Shown here piece after piece: positions 8,590 to 16,666 of a stretch of 64,000 nucleotides of DNA (its first letter is position 1; each line of letters starts with the position of its first letter). The DNA is from Bog-950 sp046329495 (GTDB lineage: Bacteria > Bacteroidota > Bacteroidia > Chitinophagales > LD1), in contig JAXLUO010000005.1 in assembly GCA_046329495.1 (NCBI GenBank), positions 124,001 through 188,000 on the forward strand. Direction: 5' to 3'. Made by a program: the position numbers and the translations under genes. The notes under the pieces were generated by a model that was not told the DNA's origin, made no database searches, and worked only from the letters and a program-made list of their open reading frames with translations.

Positions 8590-9243
8590 TTAGTTAGATT
8601 TTTCTAATGCTTGTTCCAGTAAATAGCTAAACTCGCTAAGCAAAATAGCTGTAGCGCCCCATATCACATTCCCCTTATAAATAAAGGCAGGCACTTTTAC
8701 CTTCACTCCGTTTTGTAATTCAATTTCGGTTTGATGGTTAATATTATCTGCATTCAAAAAGAAGGAAAGCGGTATTTCAATTATTTCCTCAACTTCATAT
8801 TCATTGGCAATAAAGTCAGGAGCTTGTTTGGTGTAGCCTATGGAAGGATACACTAAGAAATTGCTGGGTGGAATGTAAAGTTCATTCAACTGACCCAGCA
8901 CCTCCACACGCTCCGGCAGCACTCCCAGTTCCTCATTAGCTTCCCTTAGTGCAGTAACCACCAAATCGCTGTCCGTTTCATCCCTTTTACCTCCTGGAAA
9001 ACTAATCTGTGCACTGTGCACTCCGTCATAAGCAGTCCGTCGTATAAAAACCGTTTGTAGCAGCCCTCCCTTTTCGTATAACAAAATCAACACTGCACTT
9101 ATACGTGGATTAAGCCCTTTTACCTGCTCCTGCGTTAACCTGGGCCTGTACGAAGGGGCCATACGGTAACGTATGCTTTCGTCGGGTAGTGGTTTAGCCA
9201 ACTGCTGTTTTAAGTTATCAATAATTGCCTGATCGAATTTCAT
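8590..9243 (-). CDS. Nudix hydrolase, CoA pyrophosphatase type
   Basis: 217 residues. The Nudix box FPGGKRDETDSD...ALREANEELGV is preceded by the segment HSAQISFPGG that marks the UPF0035/CoA-diphosphatase branch. Such enzymes cleave CoA or acyl-CoA to 3',5'-ADP and phosphopantetheine using Mg2+ or Mn2+ held by the REANEE glutamates. A good Bacteroidota-type promoter sits just upstream at 9254-9284, in the gap after the histidine kinase. DinB follows 11 nt downstream. The substrate call rests on family features only. Confidence 0.85.
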   Translation of the reverse strand: MKFDQAIIDNLKQQLAKPLPDESIRYRMAPSYRPRLTQEQVKGLNPRISAVLILLYEKGGLLQTVFIRRTAYDGVHSAQISFPGGKRDETDSDLVVTALREANEELGVLPERVEVLGQLNELYIPPSNFLVYPSIGYTKQAPDFIANEYEVEEIIEIPLSFFLNADNINHQTEIELQNGVKVKVPAFIYKGNVIWGATAILLSEFSYLLEQALEKSN

Positions 9244-9253
9244 ACCTACCGCA

Positions 9254-9284
9254 CAAAAATAGTGAGCGGCAAGCAGCCTGCAAA
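9254..9284 (-). promoter_or_regulatory. Bacteroidota-type promoter for the Nudix-DinB pair
   Basis: On the minus strand TTTG (9284-9281) is followed after 19 nt by TATTTTTG (9261-9254). This matches the Bacteroidota primary-sigma consensus TTTG-N19-TAnnTTTG. The Nudix ATG at 9243 is about 10 nt further, implying a very short leader. Confidence 0.5.
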
Positions 9285-9303
9285 TAAAGATGTGCCTATA
9301 CGT

Positions 9304-11811
9304 TTATTTCGGAAGGGTAAAATGGAAGGTACTACCTTCGCCCGGGATAGAGTTAGCCCAGATTTTGCCTCCATGCTTTTCCACAGCTTTTTGACAAACC
9401 GCTAAACCAATACCGGTACCCTGGAACTCGCTATCACTATGTAAGCGTTTAAAGATTTTGAAAATCTGGTCGCTATATTTTTCATCGAAGCCGATGCCGT
9501 TATCCGAAACATCAAACTGCCAGTAAGGGCCTTTATCGGTTACCTTAATAGATACCTTCTTAGCCTCGCTACGGTTATACTTCATGCCGTTTTCTACCAA
9601 ATTCTGCAATAGTTCCAACAACATTGTATCGTTACCTTTTACCACCGGCATGGCATCGTATGTCACGGTTGCATGGTTCGTATTAATTGCCTCGGCCAGG
9701 TTTCGAAGCACTTTACTCATGATATCATTCAGGTCAATTTCCCGCACAAAATCCAATTGTTGCTCCATGCGCGAATACTGCAGAATATCCCGAACCAAAT
9801 CACTGAGTTTGTTAGCTCCTTCCATCGAAAAGTTGATGTATTCTTTACCATCCTCATCCAGTTGCGAATGATATTTCCGTTTCAGTAGCGACAAATACGA
9901 GATAATAGTGCGTATTGGTTGTTTCATATCGTGCGAAACAACATAGGCAAACTCTTCCAACTCCCGGTTCGAAAGTTCAAGTTTTCGGGCTTTCGACTCC
10001 AACTCATGCTGGGCCAATTTCAATTCACTCACATCACGAATAATTATGAGATACTCATTGGCTTTAAAGGGTGCTACAATAACCTTAAAATACCTGCCTT
10101 TGCGGATGGTAGTATCAAGGTATTCGAACGACCTTGAGAAATCTGTATCAATTACCTCGTTCAGCGCATCATTAAACATGGTGGCTACAGCATCGGGCAA
10201 AACATTGTAAAAGGTCTTCCCCACTAAATCATGGTCGGGTATGTAAGGATCCAGTGTTGAATATTGGTTAGTTCCGGTAAACTCTCCGTTTTTATCTACT
10301 ATATATAACCAATCAGGTAGCGCCCGTAGGATAAATTCATTGGTCAGTTGGGCCTCATGCAGCCTGGTTTCAGTACGCAACCGTGTAAACGCATTAGCAA
10401 TCATATTACCCACCAAGCCAAAATAGCTTGCCTGGGTTATAGGAGAATTGTGCTTGAAGATAAATACAACAAAGCCATTAGTAATATTGCCACTTTGCAG
10501 AGGAATAATGTAAAAGCGCTTGTCCTGAATGTTTCCGGCGTTAATAACCTCTATGTTGTGTAGGGCCTCTACCTCAATAAACTGTCCTTTGGAACTTTTA
10601 TTAGAGTTCAACGAACGAAGGAAAGAAATAAGTTGCTGATTGATATGCACAATCAGGTTAAAGTACTGCGATAATTCCTGCGATTCGGCCGTAAACCATT
10701 GATTAGAGCTGCGAAATTCGTCGCTCAATTTTCCGAAAACACGGTAAACTAAAACTCCTTCAGCATCTAAAATTTTGCCGAATTCGCCCAGTGCCTGATC
10801 TATTCCCGAGTGAATTTCGGTGCGGGTTACATTAATAAAGGTATTGGAGTGTTTTATCAACAACTCTTCGATACGTAACTGCTGCTTAATTTCTTCCTCT
10901 AACTTTTTCCTTACCTCAATGTCGCGCGTTTCCGCAAAAATTAATTGCCCTGATAAATCACCCGCACCAACGAACTTACTGAATATAGATTCCACCCAAA
11001 CAGGACTCCCGCTCTTGGTTATTATCCGATATTCCACGCTCTTCTTTTGGTTTCCATCGGCCGCAAGAGTTTCTAACGCATCTATTACCCTTTGTCGATC
11101 AGATTCAGCAACTACCTTAAGTAAGCCTTCTTTTAAAAGTTCGTCCGCCGTATATCCTGTAATCTCCTTTACGGAAGGGTTTAGATACACGAACTTTGAA
11201 TCCCGGGTAACAATGCTCTGAATATCACGGGCATTTTCGGTAAGCGCTTTAAACTGGATGTTTACGCCACCCTTAGCCTGGGTTAGCCTTAAGCGCTGAA
11301 AGCCTATGATAAGATTACCAACAACTACAAAGCTAAACATCAGTAGTTGGATAGGTTCTAATAGAATTGGGCTATTATCAAAGTGGATGTAGACCATGCT
11401 CATCATAAAAGCCAGTTCGAACAGGGTTATGATGATAAGCTCACGCCGGGTATCAGCTACCTGGCTAACTACTACATATACAATATAGACAGTCATTAAA
11501 TAGAAGGATTCTATATCCTCCTTACCGCCGGTGCTTTGACCATACACATATGCAGCCTGGAAATTGACATACACCAACAGAGCTTTGAAAAAGGTAACTG
11601 TATAGGATCTGTACTTTGTAAAGGACACTCCGAAGGTGGCGCCCGAAAGTATGAGGGCTAAAATCCAGTAAATAGGAGAATCGTCGGTAAGTTTACCTGA
11701 GAAATACTCGATAAGATTACCCAGGGCGTAGGTAAGGAATATTAATGCTGAAACAATCCTTTCCTTCCAGAAATGCTCCTGTAATAAGGTTTTAACTCGG
11801 TTTTTAAGCAC
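9304..11811 (-). CDS. Membrane-bound PAS/GAF sensor histidine kinase
   Basis: 835 residues. The N-terminal 175 residues contain about six hydrophobic segments. A PAS domain follows (about 187-300, with the FVYLNPSVKEITGYTADEL core), then a GAF-like region (about 315-480), a second PAS domain (about 490-605) and the kinase core. The phospho-acceptor is H627 in SHDMKQP. The ATPase shows N-box NLVENGMKYN, G1 DNGIGF and G2 GTGIGLAVC. There is no receiver domain and no response regulator nearby, so it is an orphan sensor. The input signal is unknown. It diverges from the oxoamine synthase gene across 223 bp. Confidence 0.9.
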   Translation of the reverse strand: MLKNRVKTLLQEHFWKERIVSALIFLTYALGNLIEYFSGKLTDDSPIYWILALILSGATFGVSFTKYRSYTVTFFKALLVYVNFQAAYVYGQSTGGKEDIESFYLMTVYIVYVVVSQVADTRRELIIITLFELAFMMSMVYIHFDNSPILLEPIQLLMFSFVVVGNLIIGFQRLRLTQAKGGVNIQFKALTENARDIQSIVTRDSKFVYLNPSVKEITGYTADELLKEGLLKVVAESDRQRVIDALETLAADGNQKKSVEYRIITKSGSPVWVESIFSKFVGAGDLSGQLIFAETRDIEVRKKLEEEIKQQLRIEELLIKHSNTFINVTRTEIHSGIDQALGEFGKILDAEGVLVYRVFGKLSDEFRSSNQWFTAESQELSQYFNLIVHINQQLISFLRSLNSNKSSKGQFIEVEALHNIEVINAGNIQDKRFYIIPLQSGNITNGFVVFIFKHNSPITQASYFGLVGNMIANAFTRLRTETRLHEAQLTNEFILRALPDWLYIVDKNGEFTGTNQYSTLDPYIPDHDLVGKTFYNVLPDAVATMFNDALNEVIDTDFSRSFEYLDTTIRKGRYFKVIVAPFKANEYLIIIRDVSELKLAQHELESKARKLELSNRELEEFAYVVSHDMKQPIRTIISYLSLLKRKYHSQLDEDGKEYINFSMEGANKLSDLVRDILQYSRMEQQLDFVREIDLNDIMSKVLRNLAEAINTNHATVTYDAMPVVKGNDTMLLELLQNLVENGMKYNRSEAKKVSIKVTDKGPYWQFDVSDNGIGFDEKYSDQIFKIFKRLHSDSEFQGTGIGLAVCQKAVEKHGGKIWANSIPGEGSTFHFTLPK

Positions 11812-12005
11812 CTTTAGGGGGTATTAAAGGGTTATTATACGGGTAAATATAGGAATTAAGTTACGCTTACGGATTTTAACAATATGGAGAAACAAACGCT
11901 GCGATGTTTATAATACAACCCATATGTTGTAAAATATACAGTATAACTTGTAAAATGAGCATAAGTTATTGTAAACTAACGAGCTTACCTTCTTTACTTC
12001 ACCCT

Positions 12006-12013
12006 TAACTTTG
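12006..12013 (+). promoter_or_regulatory. Candidate -7 box for the alpha-oxoamine synthase gene
   Basis: TAACTTTG matches TAnnTTTG and lies 21 nt before the ATG at 12035. The -33 position holds only a weak CTTA at 11984-11987, so this is a partial match. Confidence 0.35.
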
Positions 12014-12034
12014 ATTTCCCAAAATAGAAGTACT

Positions 12035-13339
12035 ATGAGAAAAGAATTTAGCGAACAGATCAATAAGCTGATGATCAAAAGTAAAGATCTCGGCCTGATC
12101 CAGTTAAACATTGACAATGAGAGCTTTGATGGTAAACACATTACCGTAAAAGGTAAGGAGTATGTTTACTTCGGTTCGTGCAGCTATATGGGGCTGGAAA
12201 CCGATGAAAGACTCAAAAAGGCTTCTATTGAGGCTGTTGAGCGATTCGGAACCCAGTTTTCTTGCTCGCGTAGCTCGGCTCAATTAGGCATGTACGAGGA
12301 ATTGGAAGGCATGCTTTCCGACATCTTCGGCAAACCAACCTTGCTGGCAGCAACAACCAGTTTAGGTCACCTTTCCGTTATTCCCCTGATAATGGGCCCC
12401 GGTGATGCTATCATTTTGGATGCGCAGTGCCACAATAGCATTAAAAATGCCGTGCAGATGGTAAAACCCGACGGTGTGCATGTGGAAACCTTGAAACACA
12501 GCCGAATCGACTTCCTTGAAACCCGTATCCAGATATTACGCCAATCTCACGAACGCGTTTGGTATATGTTCGATGGAATCTATTCCATGTTAGGCGATCC
12601 ATCACCGGTTGGCGATATTCAGGATCTGTTAAACCGTTACGATCAGTTTAATGTGTATGTGGATGATGCCCACGGCATGAGTTGGATAGGCAAACACGGC
12701 CGCGGCTATACCCTGGCCAAAATGCCTTTTCACCCTCGTATGATCTTAACATCCAGCCTTGCCAAAGGATTTGGTAGTTGCGGTGGTGCATTGGTATTTA
12801 ACGATACCGAAACCCGCGACTTTGTTCGTAACTGCGGCAGTTCATTGATCTTTTCCGGCCCGCTGCAACCTGCAGTATTAGCAGCCAGCATTGCTTCGGC
12901 AAAAATACACCTGAGCGATGAGTTAGAAGGTATGCAAAACGACCTTTACGAACGCATGTTCTACTTTACACAAACGGCGGCTCGCTTGGGATTACCTGTA
13001 GTAAACAACGATCTGAAGCCCATATTTTATATAGGCACCGGAACCAACGAGATTGGCTACAAACTGTCCACCTTCCTTATGAATGAAGGACAATATGCCA
13101 ACCACATCATCTTCCCGGTGGTACCACAAAAAAATACCGGTATGCGTATTGTAGTTACCCGTCACCATAGCCTGAAGGATATTCAGCGCTTGCTGGAACT
13201 GGTAGCCTATGCCCTGCCTAAGTTTATGAAAGAAGAGAACTACAGCATGGAGCAGATCTATGAAGCGTTCTCTATGCAACCGGCACAACCAGTGCAGGCA
13301 CAAAGTGCGGACGCAGGACTGCTGCGCAAAATTGCTTAA
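12035..13339 (+). CDS. Alpha-oxoamine synthase, probable serine palmitoyltransferase-like enzyme
   Basis: 434 residues from the ATG at 12035; the upstream ATG at 12011 overlaps the likely promoter box. It is a fold-type I PLP enzyme: YVDDAHGMSWIG binds the cofactor and the Schiff-base lysine is in TSSLAKGFGSCGG. The family condenses an amino acid with an acyl-CoA or acyl-ACP with loss of CO2. In Bacteroidota the commonest such enzymes are serine palmitoyltransferase, first step of sphingolipid synthesis, and the related cysteate acyltransferase of sulfonolipid synthesis. I cannot separate these by eye. It stands alone, followed by a strong terminator. Confidence 0.82.
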   Translation: MRKEFSEQINKLMIKSKDLGLIQLNIDNESFDGKHITVKGKEYVYFGSCSYMGLETDERLKKASIEAVERFGTQFSCSRSSAQLGMYEELEGMLSDIFGKPTLLAATTSLGHLSVIPLIMGPGDAIILDAQCHNSIKNAVQMVKPDGVHVETLKHSRIDFLETRIQILRQSHERVWYMFDGIYSMLGDPSPVGDIQDLLNRYDQFNVYVDDAHGMSWIGKHGRGYTLAKMPFHPRMILTSSLAKGFGSCGGALVFNDTETRDFVRNCGSSLIFSGPLQPAVLAASIASAKIHLSDELEGMQNDLYERMFYFTQTAARLGLPVVNNDLKPIFYIGTGTNEIGYKLSTFLMNEGQYANHIIFPVVPQKNTGMRIVVTRHHSLKDIQRLLELVAYALPKFMKEENYSMEQIYEAFSMQPAQPVQAQSADAGLLRKIA

Positions 13340-13363
13340 GGGTAGATTGGTTTTATACTTAAG

Positions 13364-13398
13364 ACCCCTGCCTTGGGAACGGGCAGGGGTTTATTTTT
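13364..13398 (+). terminator. Rho-independent terminator of the alpha-oxoamine synthase gene
   Basis: The 9-bp stem ACCCCTGCC (13364-13372) / GGCAGGGGT (13382-13390) with a 9-nt loop is followed by TTATTTTTT. It lies 25 nt past the stop codon. Confidence 0.85.
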
Positions 13399-13413
13399 TA
13401 CCCACTTCCCCGA

Positions 13414-13560
13414 TTTGCTTATTAGCCTATAATAACGTATACTTGAAATATGATAAGCCAAAAACAAGTCGTTTCAGTCGTTGTAAGCCGCCTGCGCAGG
13501 GGTTGAAATGGTTATTTAACTACTATACCGAGCCCTCTGCCTAAAACAGGGGGCTTTTTG
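13414..13560 (+). ncRNA. Candidate small RNA with its own promoter and terminator
   Basis: Between two terminators lies a unit with no open frame of note. A TTTG box (13414-13417) is followed after 20 nt by TATACTTG (13438-13445), seven of eight matches to TAnnTTTG. The transcript would run from about 13452 to the terminator at 13531-13560, about 110 nt. Inside, GTTTCA (13471-13476) can pair with TGAAAT (13504-13509), enclosing the palindrome CCTGCGCAGG (13491-13500). I do not recognise it as tmRNA, 6S, SRP or RNase P RNA. A leader of valS is the main alternative. Confidence 0.3.
13531..13560 (+). terminator. Rho-independent terminator upstream of valS
   Basis: AGCCCTCTG (13531-13539) pairs with CAGGGGGCT (13547-13555) with one G-U, followed by TTTTG. 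It does not follow a protein gene directly, because the previous gene already has its own terminator. This suggests a short RNA or an attenuator ahead of the tRNA synthetase. Confidence 0.7.
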
Positions 13561-13665
13561 TTTAAAGAATGGTGCATAGTTGCCAGCCCGGTTGAAACCC
13601 GAAAAACCGGCAGTGACGGAAAAAATTAATTTCGGGGCTGATTTCAAAAAACACGCGTGTTAGAT

Positions 13666-16293
13666 ATGGAACTTGCAAAAACATACGACCCAAAACAAAC
13701 AGAAGATAAATGGTATGCCTACTGGCTAAAGAATAACTATTTCCACTCGGAGCCGGATGAGCGTGAACCATTTACGATAGTGATACCGCCGCCAAATGTT
13801 ACGGGCGTGTTACACATGGGCCACATGCTTAACAATACCATACAGGATATATTGGTACGCAAGGCCCGTATGGAAGGCAAAAACGCTTGTTGGGTGCCCG
13901 GCACCGACCATGCCTCGATAGCTACGGAAGCCAAAGTAGTGGCCATGTTGCGCGACCGTGGAATAAAGAAAAGTGAACTGAGCCGCGACGAATTTATGCA
14001 GTATGCCTGGGAGTGGAAGGATAAATACGGAGGTATAATCCTTGAGCAATTAAAAAAGCTTGGCGCCAGTTGCGATTGGGAACGTACCCGTTTTACCATG
14101 GAACCCGAATTGAGCGAAGCCGTGTTGGATGTATTTATAGACCTTTATAAAAAAGGCCTTATATACCGCGGACAACGCATGATCAACTGGGACCCTCAGG
14201 CTAAAACTACACTGAGCAACGAGGAGGTGCTTCATACCGAGGAAAAAAGCGCACTCTATTTTGTAAAGTACAAACTGAAAGGCAGTAATGAATACCTGGC
14301 AGTGGCTACCGTTCGTCCGGAAACGATTATGGGCGACGTGGCGGTTTGCGTTAATCCTAACGATGAACGCTATAAGCACCTGATAGGTAAAACGGTTATT
14401 GTGCCAATGGTAAACCGCGAGGTACCTGTAATAGCCGATACCTATGTAGATATTGAATTTGGTACCGGTGCATTAAAGATTACACCTGCACACGATGTTA
14501 ACGACTACGAAATTGGCAAACGTTTTAACCTGCCGGTTATTGATTGCTTTAACGAGGACGGCACAGTGAGCGAAGCAGCCGGTTTGTTTATAGGCGAAGA
14601 CCGTTTTAAAGCCCGTAAACTGGCTATTGAAAAACTTACGGCTGAAGAACTGCTGATAAAAACCGAAGACATTGTGAACAAGGTTGGCCGCAGCGAGCGC
14701 ACGAATGCTGTAGTTGAACCGCGTCTGTCGTTACAATGGTTTGTTGACATGAAGAAGTTCATGCAAAAGAACCCGCAGGTGTTAGAGGATGTTATGAGCG
14801 ATGAGATACAGTTCTACCCGGCTAACCTTAAGAATACCTACAAGCATTGGATTGACAACATCAAAGATTGGTGCATTAGCCGACAGTTGTGGTGGGGGCA
14901 GCGCATACCTGCCTGGTACGACCCAAGCGGTAACCTGGTAGCAGTGGCTAAAACGCTTGAAGAAGCACTGGCACAAGCCAAAGCACAAAACACAGCATTA
15001 ACGATTGCCGATTTAAAGCAGGACGAGGATGTAGTAGATACCTGGTTTAGCAGTTGGTTGTGGCCGATATCGGTATTTGGTGGATTTAAAGACCCAAACA
15101 ATAAGGACATTAACTACTACTACCCTACCAACGACTTGGTAACTGCACCGGAGATCATGTTCTTTTGGGTAATGCGTATGATAATGGCCGGCTACGAATG
15201 GCGTGGCGAAAAGCCATTTAAAAACGTTTACTACACAGGTATTGTGCGCGATAAACTGCGGCGTAAAATGAGCAAGAGTCTTGGCAACTCGCCCGATCCG
15301 CTGGACCTAATTGATAAGTATGGGGCCGATGGTGTTCGGATGGGTATGCTGTTGTGCTCGCCTGCCGGTAACGACATTCTGTTTGATGAGAAGCTTTGTG
15401 AGCAAGGCCGTAACTTTAGCAACAAGCTATGGAATGCACTGCGCCTGGTTAAAGGTTGGGAACTAACCGAAGGAACCAATACCGATAACACACTGGCTAT
15501 TGAGTGGATTGAAAACCGCCTGAGCCAAACTATTAATGATTTGAATGCTTCGTTCAACGATTTTCGTTTGAGTGAGGCCTTGATGACCGTTTATAAGTTC
15601 ATCTGGGATGACTTTTGTTCCTGGTATTTGGAATTAATTAAGCCTGATTACCAAAAACCCATTGACAGCGCCACCTACAATAAAACACTGGAAGTGTTTG
15701 ATGCCATCGTTCGCTTGTTGCATCCATTTATGCCATTTATTACCGAGGAACTGTGGCATGCCTTAAGTGATAAGAAAGATGGCGAAAGCATTTGCATAGG
15801 TGCCTGGCCTAAAGCCACCGCTGTTAATACTACCCTGGTGGCCGAAGCCGCCCTGGCCTTTGAAGTTATTACCAGCCTGCGCGAGGTTCGTGCCAAGGCT
15901 AATAAGAAGAATACCGAAACGGTAGATGCGTTTTACAGCGGCACCGATACCGTAAAATTCAATGCTTTTAGCTCTAAGATTATTAAGCTGGCACGCCTGG
16001 GTAAACTTGAAGAAACAACTACCGACGTTGCCGGAGCAAAAACCTTTATTGCGAAAGGTTACAAGTTCTTTGTAGTTACCGGTGAGGTTTTAAACGCGAA
16101 CGACGAACGCGAGAAACTGCAGAAGGAGTTAGAATATGCCAAAGGCTTTCTTGCTTCGGTGGATAAGAAGCTGAGCAACGAAAAGTTTGTTTCGAGCGCT
16201 CCGGCACAGGTAATTGAAAACGAGCAAAAGAAACGCAGCGATGCACTGAAGAAGATCGAGATTCTGGAGCAAAGCATCGCCTCGCTCAATTAA
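13666..16293 (+). CDS. valS: Valyl-tRNA synthetase
   Basis: 875 residues, the usual ValRS size. Class I signatures are HMGH (50-53, in NVTGVLHMGHML) and KMSKS (534-538). The editing domain lies in the connective insertion (about 180-340) with VRPETIMGD. The anticodon-binding domain follows KMSKS, and the C-terminus (about 810-875) is the ValRS coiled coil rich in Lys/Glu. It charges tRNA-Val with valine in the cytosol. The ATG at 13666 is preferred; a GTG three codons earlier adds only MLD. It stands alone, with a terminator 28 nt after the stop. Confidence 0.97.
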   Translation: MELAKTYDPKQTEDKWYAYWLKNNYFHSEPDEREPFTIVIPPPNVTGVLHMGHMLNNTIQDILVRKARMEGKNACWVPGTDHASIATEAKVVAMLRDRGIKKSELSRDEFMQYAWEWKDKYGGIILEQLKKLGASCDWERTRFTMEPELSEAVLDVFIDLYKKGLIYRGQRMINWDPQAKTTLSNEEVLHTEEKSALYFVKYKLKGSNEYLAVATVRPETIMGDVAVCVNPNDERYKHLIGKTVIVPMVNREVPVIADTYVDIEFGTGALKITPAHDVNDYEIGKRFNLPVIDCFNEDGTVSEAAGLFIGEDRFKARKLAIEKLTAEELLIKTEDIVNKVGRSERTNAVVEPRLSLQWFVDMKKFMQKNPQVLEDVMSDEIQFYPANLKNTYKHWIDNIKDWCISRQLWWGQRIPAWYDPSGNLVAVAKTLEEALAQAKAQNTALTIADLKQDEDVVDTWFSSWLWPISVFGGFKDPNNKDINYYYPTNDLVTAPEIMFFWVMRMIMAGYEWRGEKPFKNVYYTGIVRDKLRRKMSKSLGNSPDPLDLIDKYGADGVRMGMLLCSPAGNDILFDEKLCEQGRNFSNKLWNALRLVKGWELTEGTNTDNTLAIEWIENRLSQTINDLNASFNDFRLSEALMTVYKFIWDDFCSWYLELIKPDYQKPIDSATYNKTLEVFDAIVRLLHPFMPFITEELWHALSDKKDGESICIGAWPKATAVNTTLVAEAALAFEVITSLREVRAKANKKNTETVDAFYSGTDTVKFNAFSSKIIKLARLGKLEETTTDVAGAKTFIAKGYKFFVVTGEVLNANDEREKLQKELEYAKGFLASVDKKLSNEKFVSSAPAQVIENEQKKRSDALKKIEILEQSIASLN

Positions 16294-16320
16294 AAGCCAT
16301 TGAGACCAAATACATCCTCA

Positions 16321-16354
16321 TCAAGACTGCCAAACCGGCGGTCTTGATTTTTTT
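16321..16354 (+). terminator. Terminator of valS
   Basis: TCAAGACTGCC (16321-16331) pairs with GGCGGTCTTGA (16337-16347) around a 5-nt loop, one G-U pair, followed by a run of seven T. Confidence 0.85.
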
Positions 16355-16378
16355 AGCGACATGTCAAAGAACACGCAC

Positions 16379-16465
16379 CCTATCACCAATGATTGGGTTT
16401 GATAGGTATTGATAGGGAATGATAGGAAATGATAGGTTACACCTATAGGCCTATCAACCCTATCA
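16379..16465. repeat. Cluster of seven TGATAGG heptamers in both orientations
   Basis: TGATAGG occurs at 16400, 16410, 16420 and 16430, an exact 10-bp period with 3-nt spacers. Its reverse complement CCTATCA occurs at 16379, 16450 and 16459. A further palindrome CCTATAGG lies at 16442-16449. The cluster fills the gap between the convergent valS and giant surface-protein genes, so it is not an ordinary promoter. The 373-bp gap otherwise holds a terminator at each side and an AT-rich stretch at about 16490-16615 in which I see nothing. Confidence 0.8.
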
Positions 16466-16615
16466 TTGTTAAAATAAGCTCTCATGGCGGTGTGTTACTG
16501 CTTTTTATTACAAAGGCATTTCGAATAGTGTTTTCATTCATGTATCTAATGTAGCTTTTTTTGAAACTTTATACAAATATTATTAGTTAATTTATAACAG
16601 CCCAAGGCATGATAA

Positions 16616-16645
16616 ATAAAAAAAGCCCCGGTACAACCGGGGCTT
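16616..16645 (-). terminator. Terminator of the giant T9SS surface protein gene
   Basis: AAGCCCCGGT (16623-16632) and ACCGGGGCTT (16636-16645) form a 10-bp stem with a 3-nt loop. Read on the minus strand it is followed by a T-rich run, 22 nt after the stop codon. Confidence 0.85.
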
Positions 16646-16666
16646 AACTTAACGAACTATGAAAAA

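Noticed and set aside
11908..12141. 77-codon minus-strand frame over the start of the oxoamine synthase gene
   Set aside because: It overlaps the promoter box and coding start of a clear gene and has no recognisable sequence.
13260..13544. 94-codon plus-strand frame spanning the end of the oxoamine synthase gene
   Set aside because: It crosses the strong terminator at 13364-13398 and has no conserved features.
16379..16465. CRISPR-like array
   Set aside because: Repeat units are only 7 bp with 3-nt spacers and occur in both orientations; no cas genes are present.
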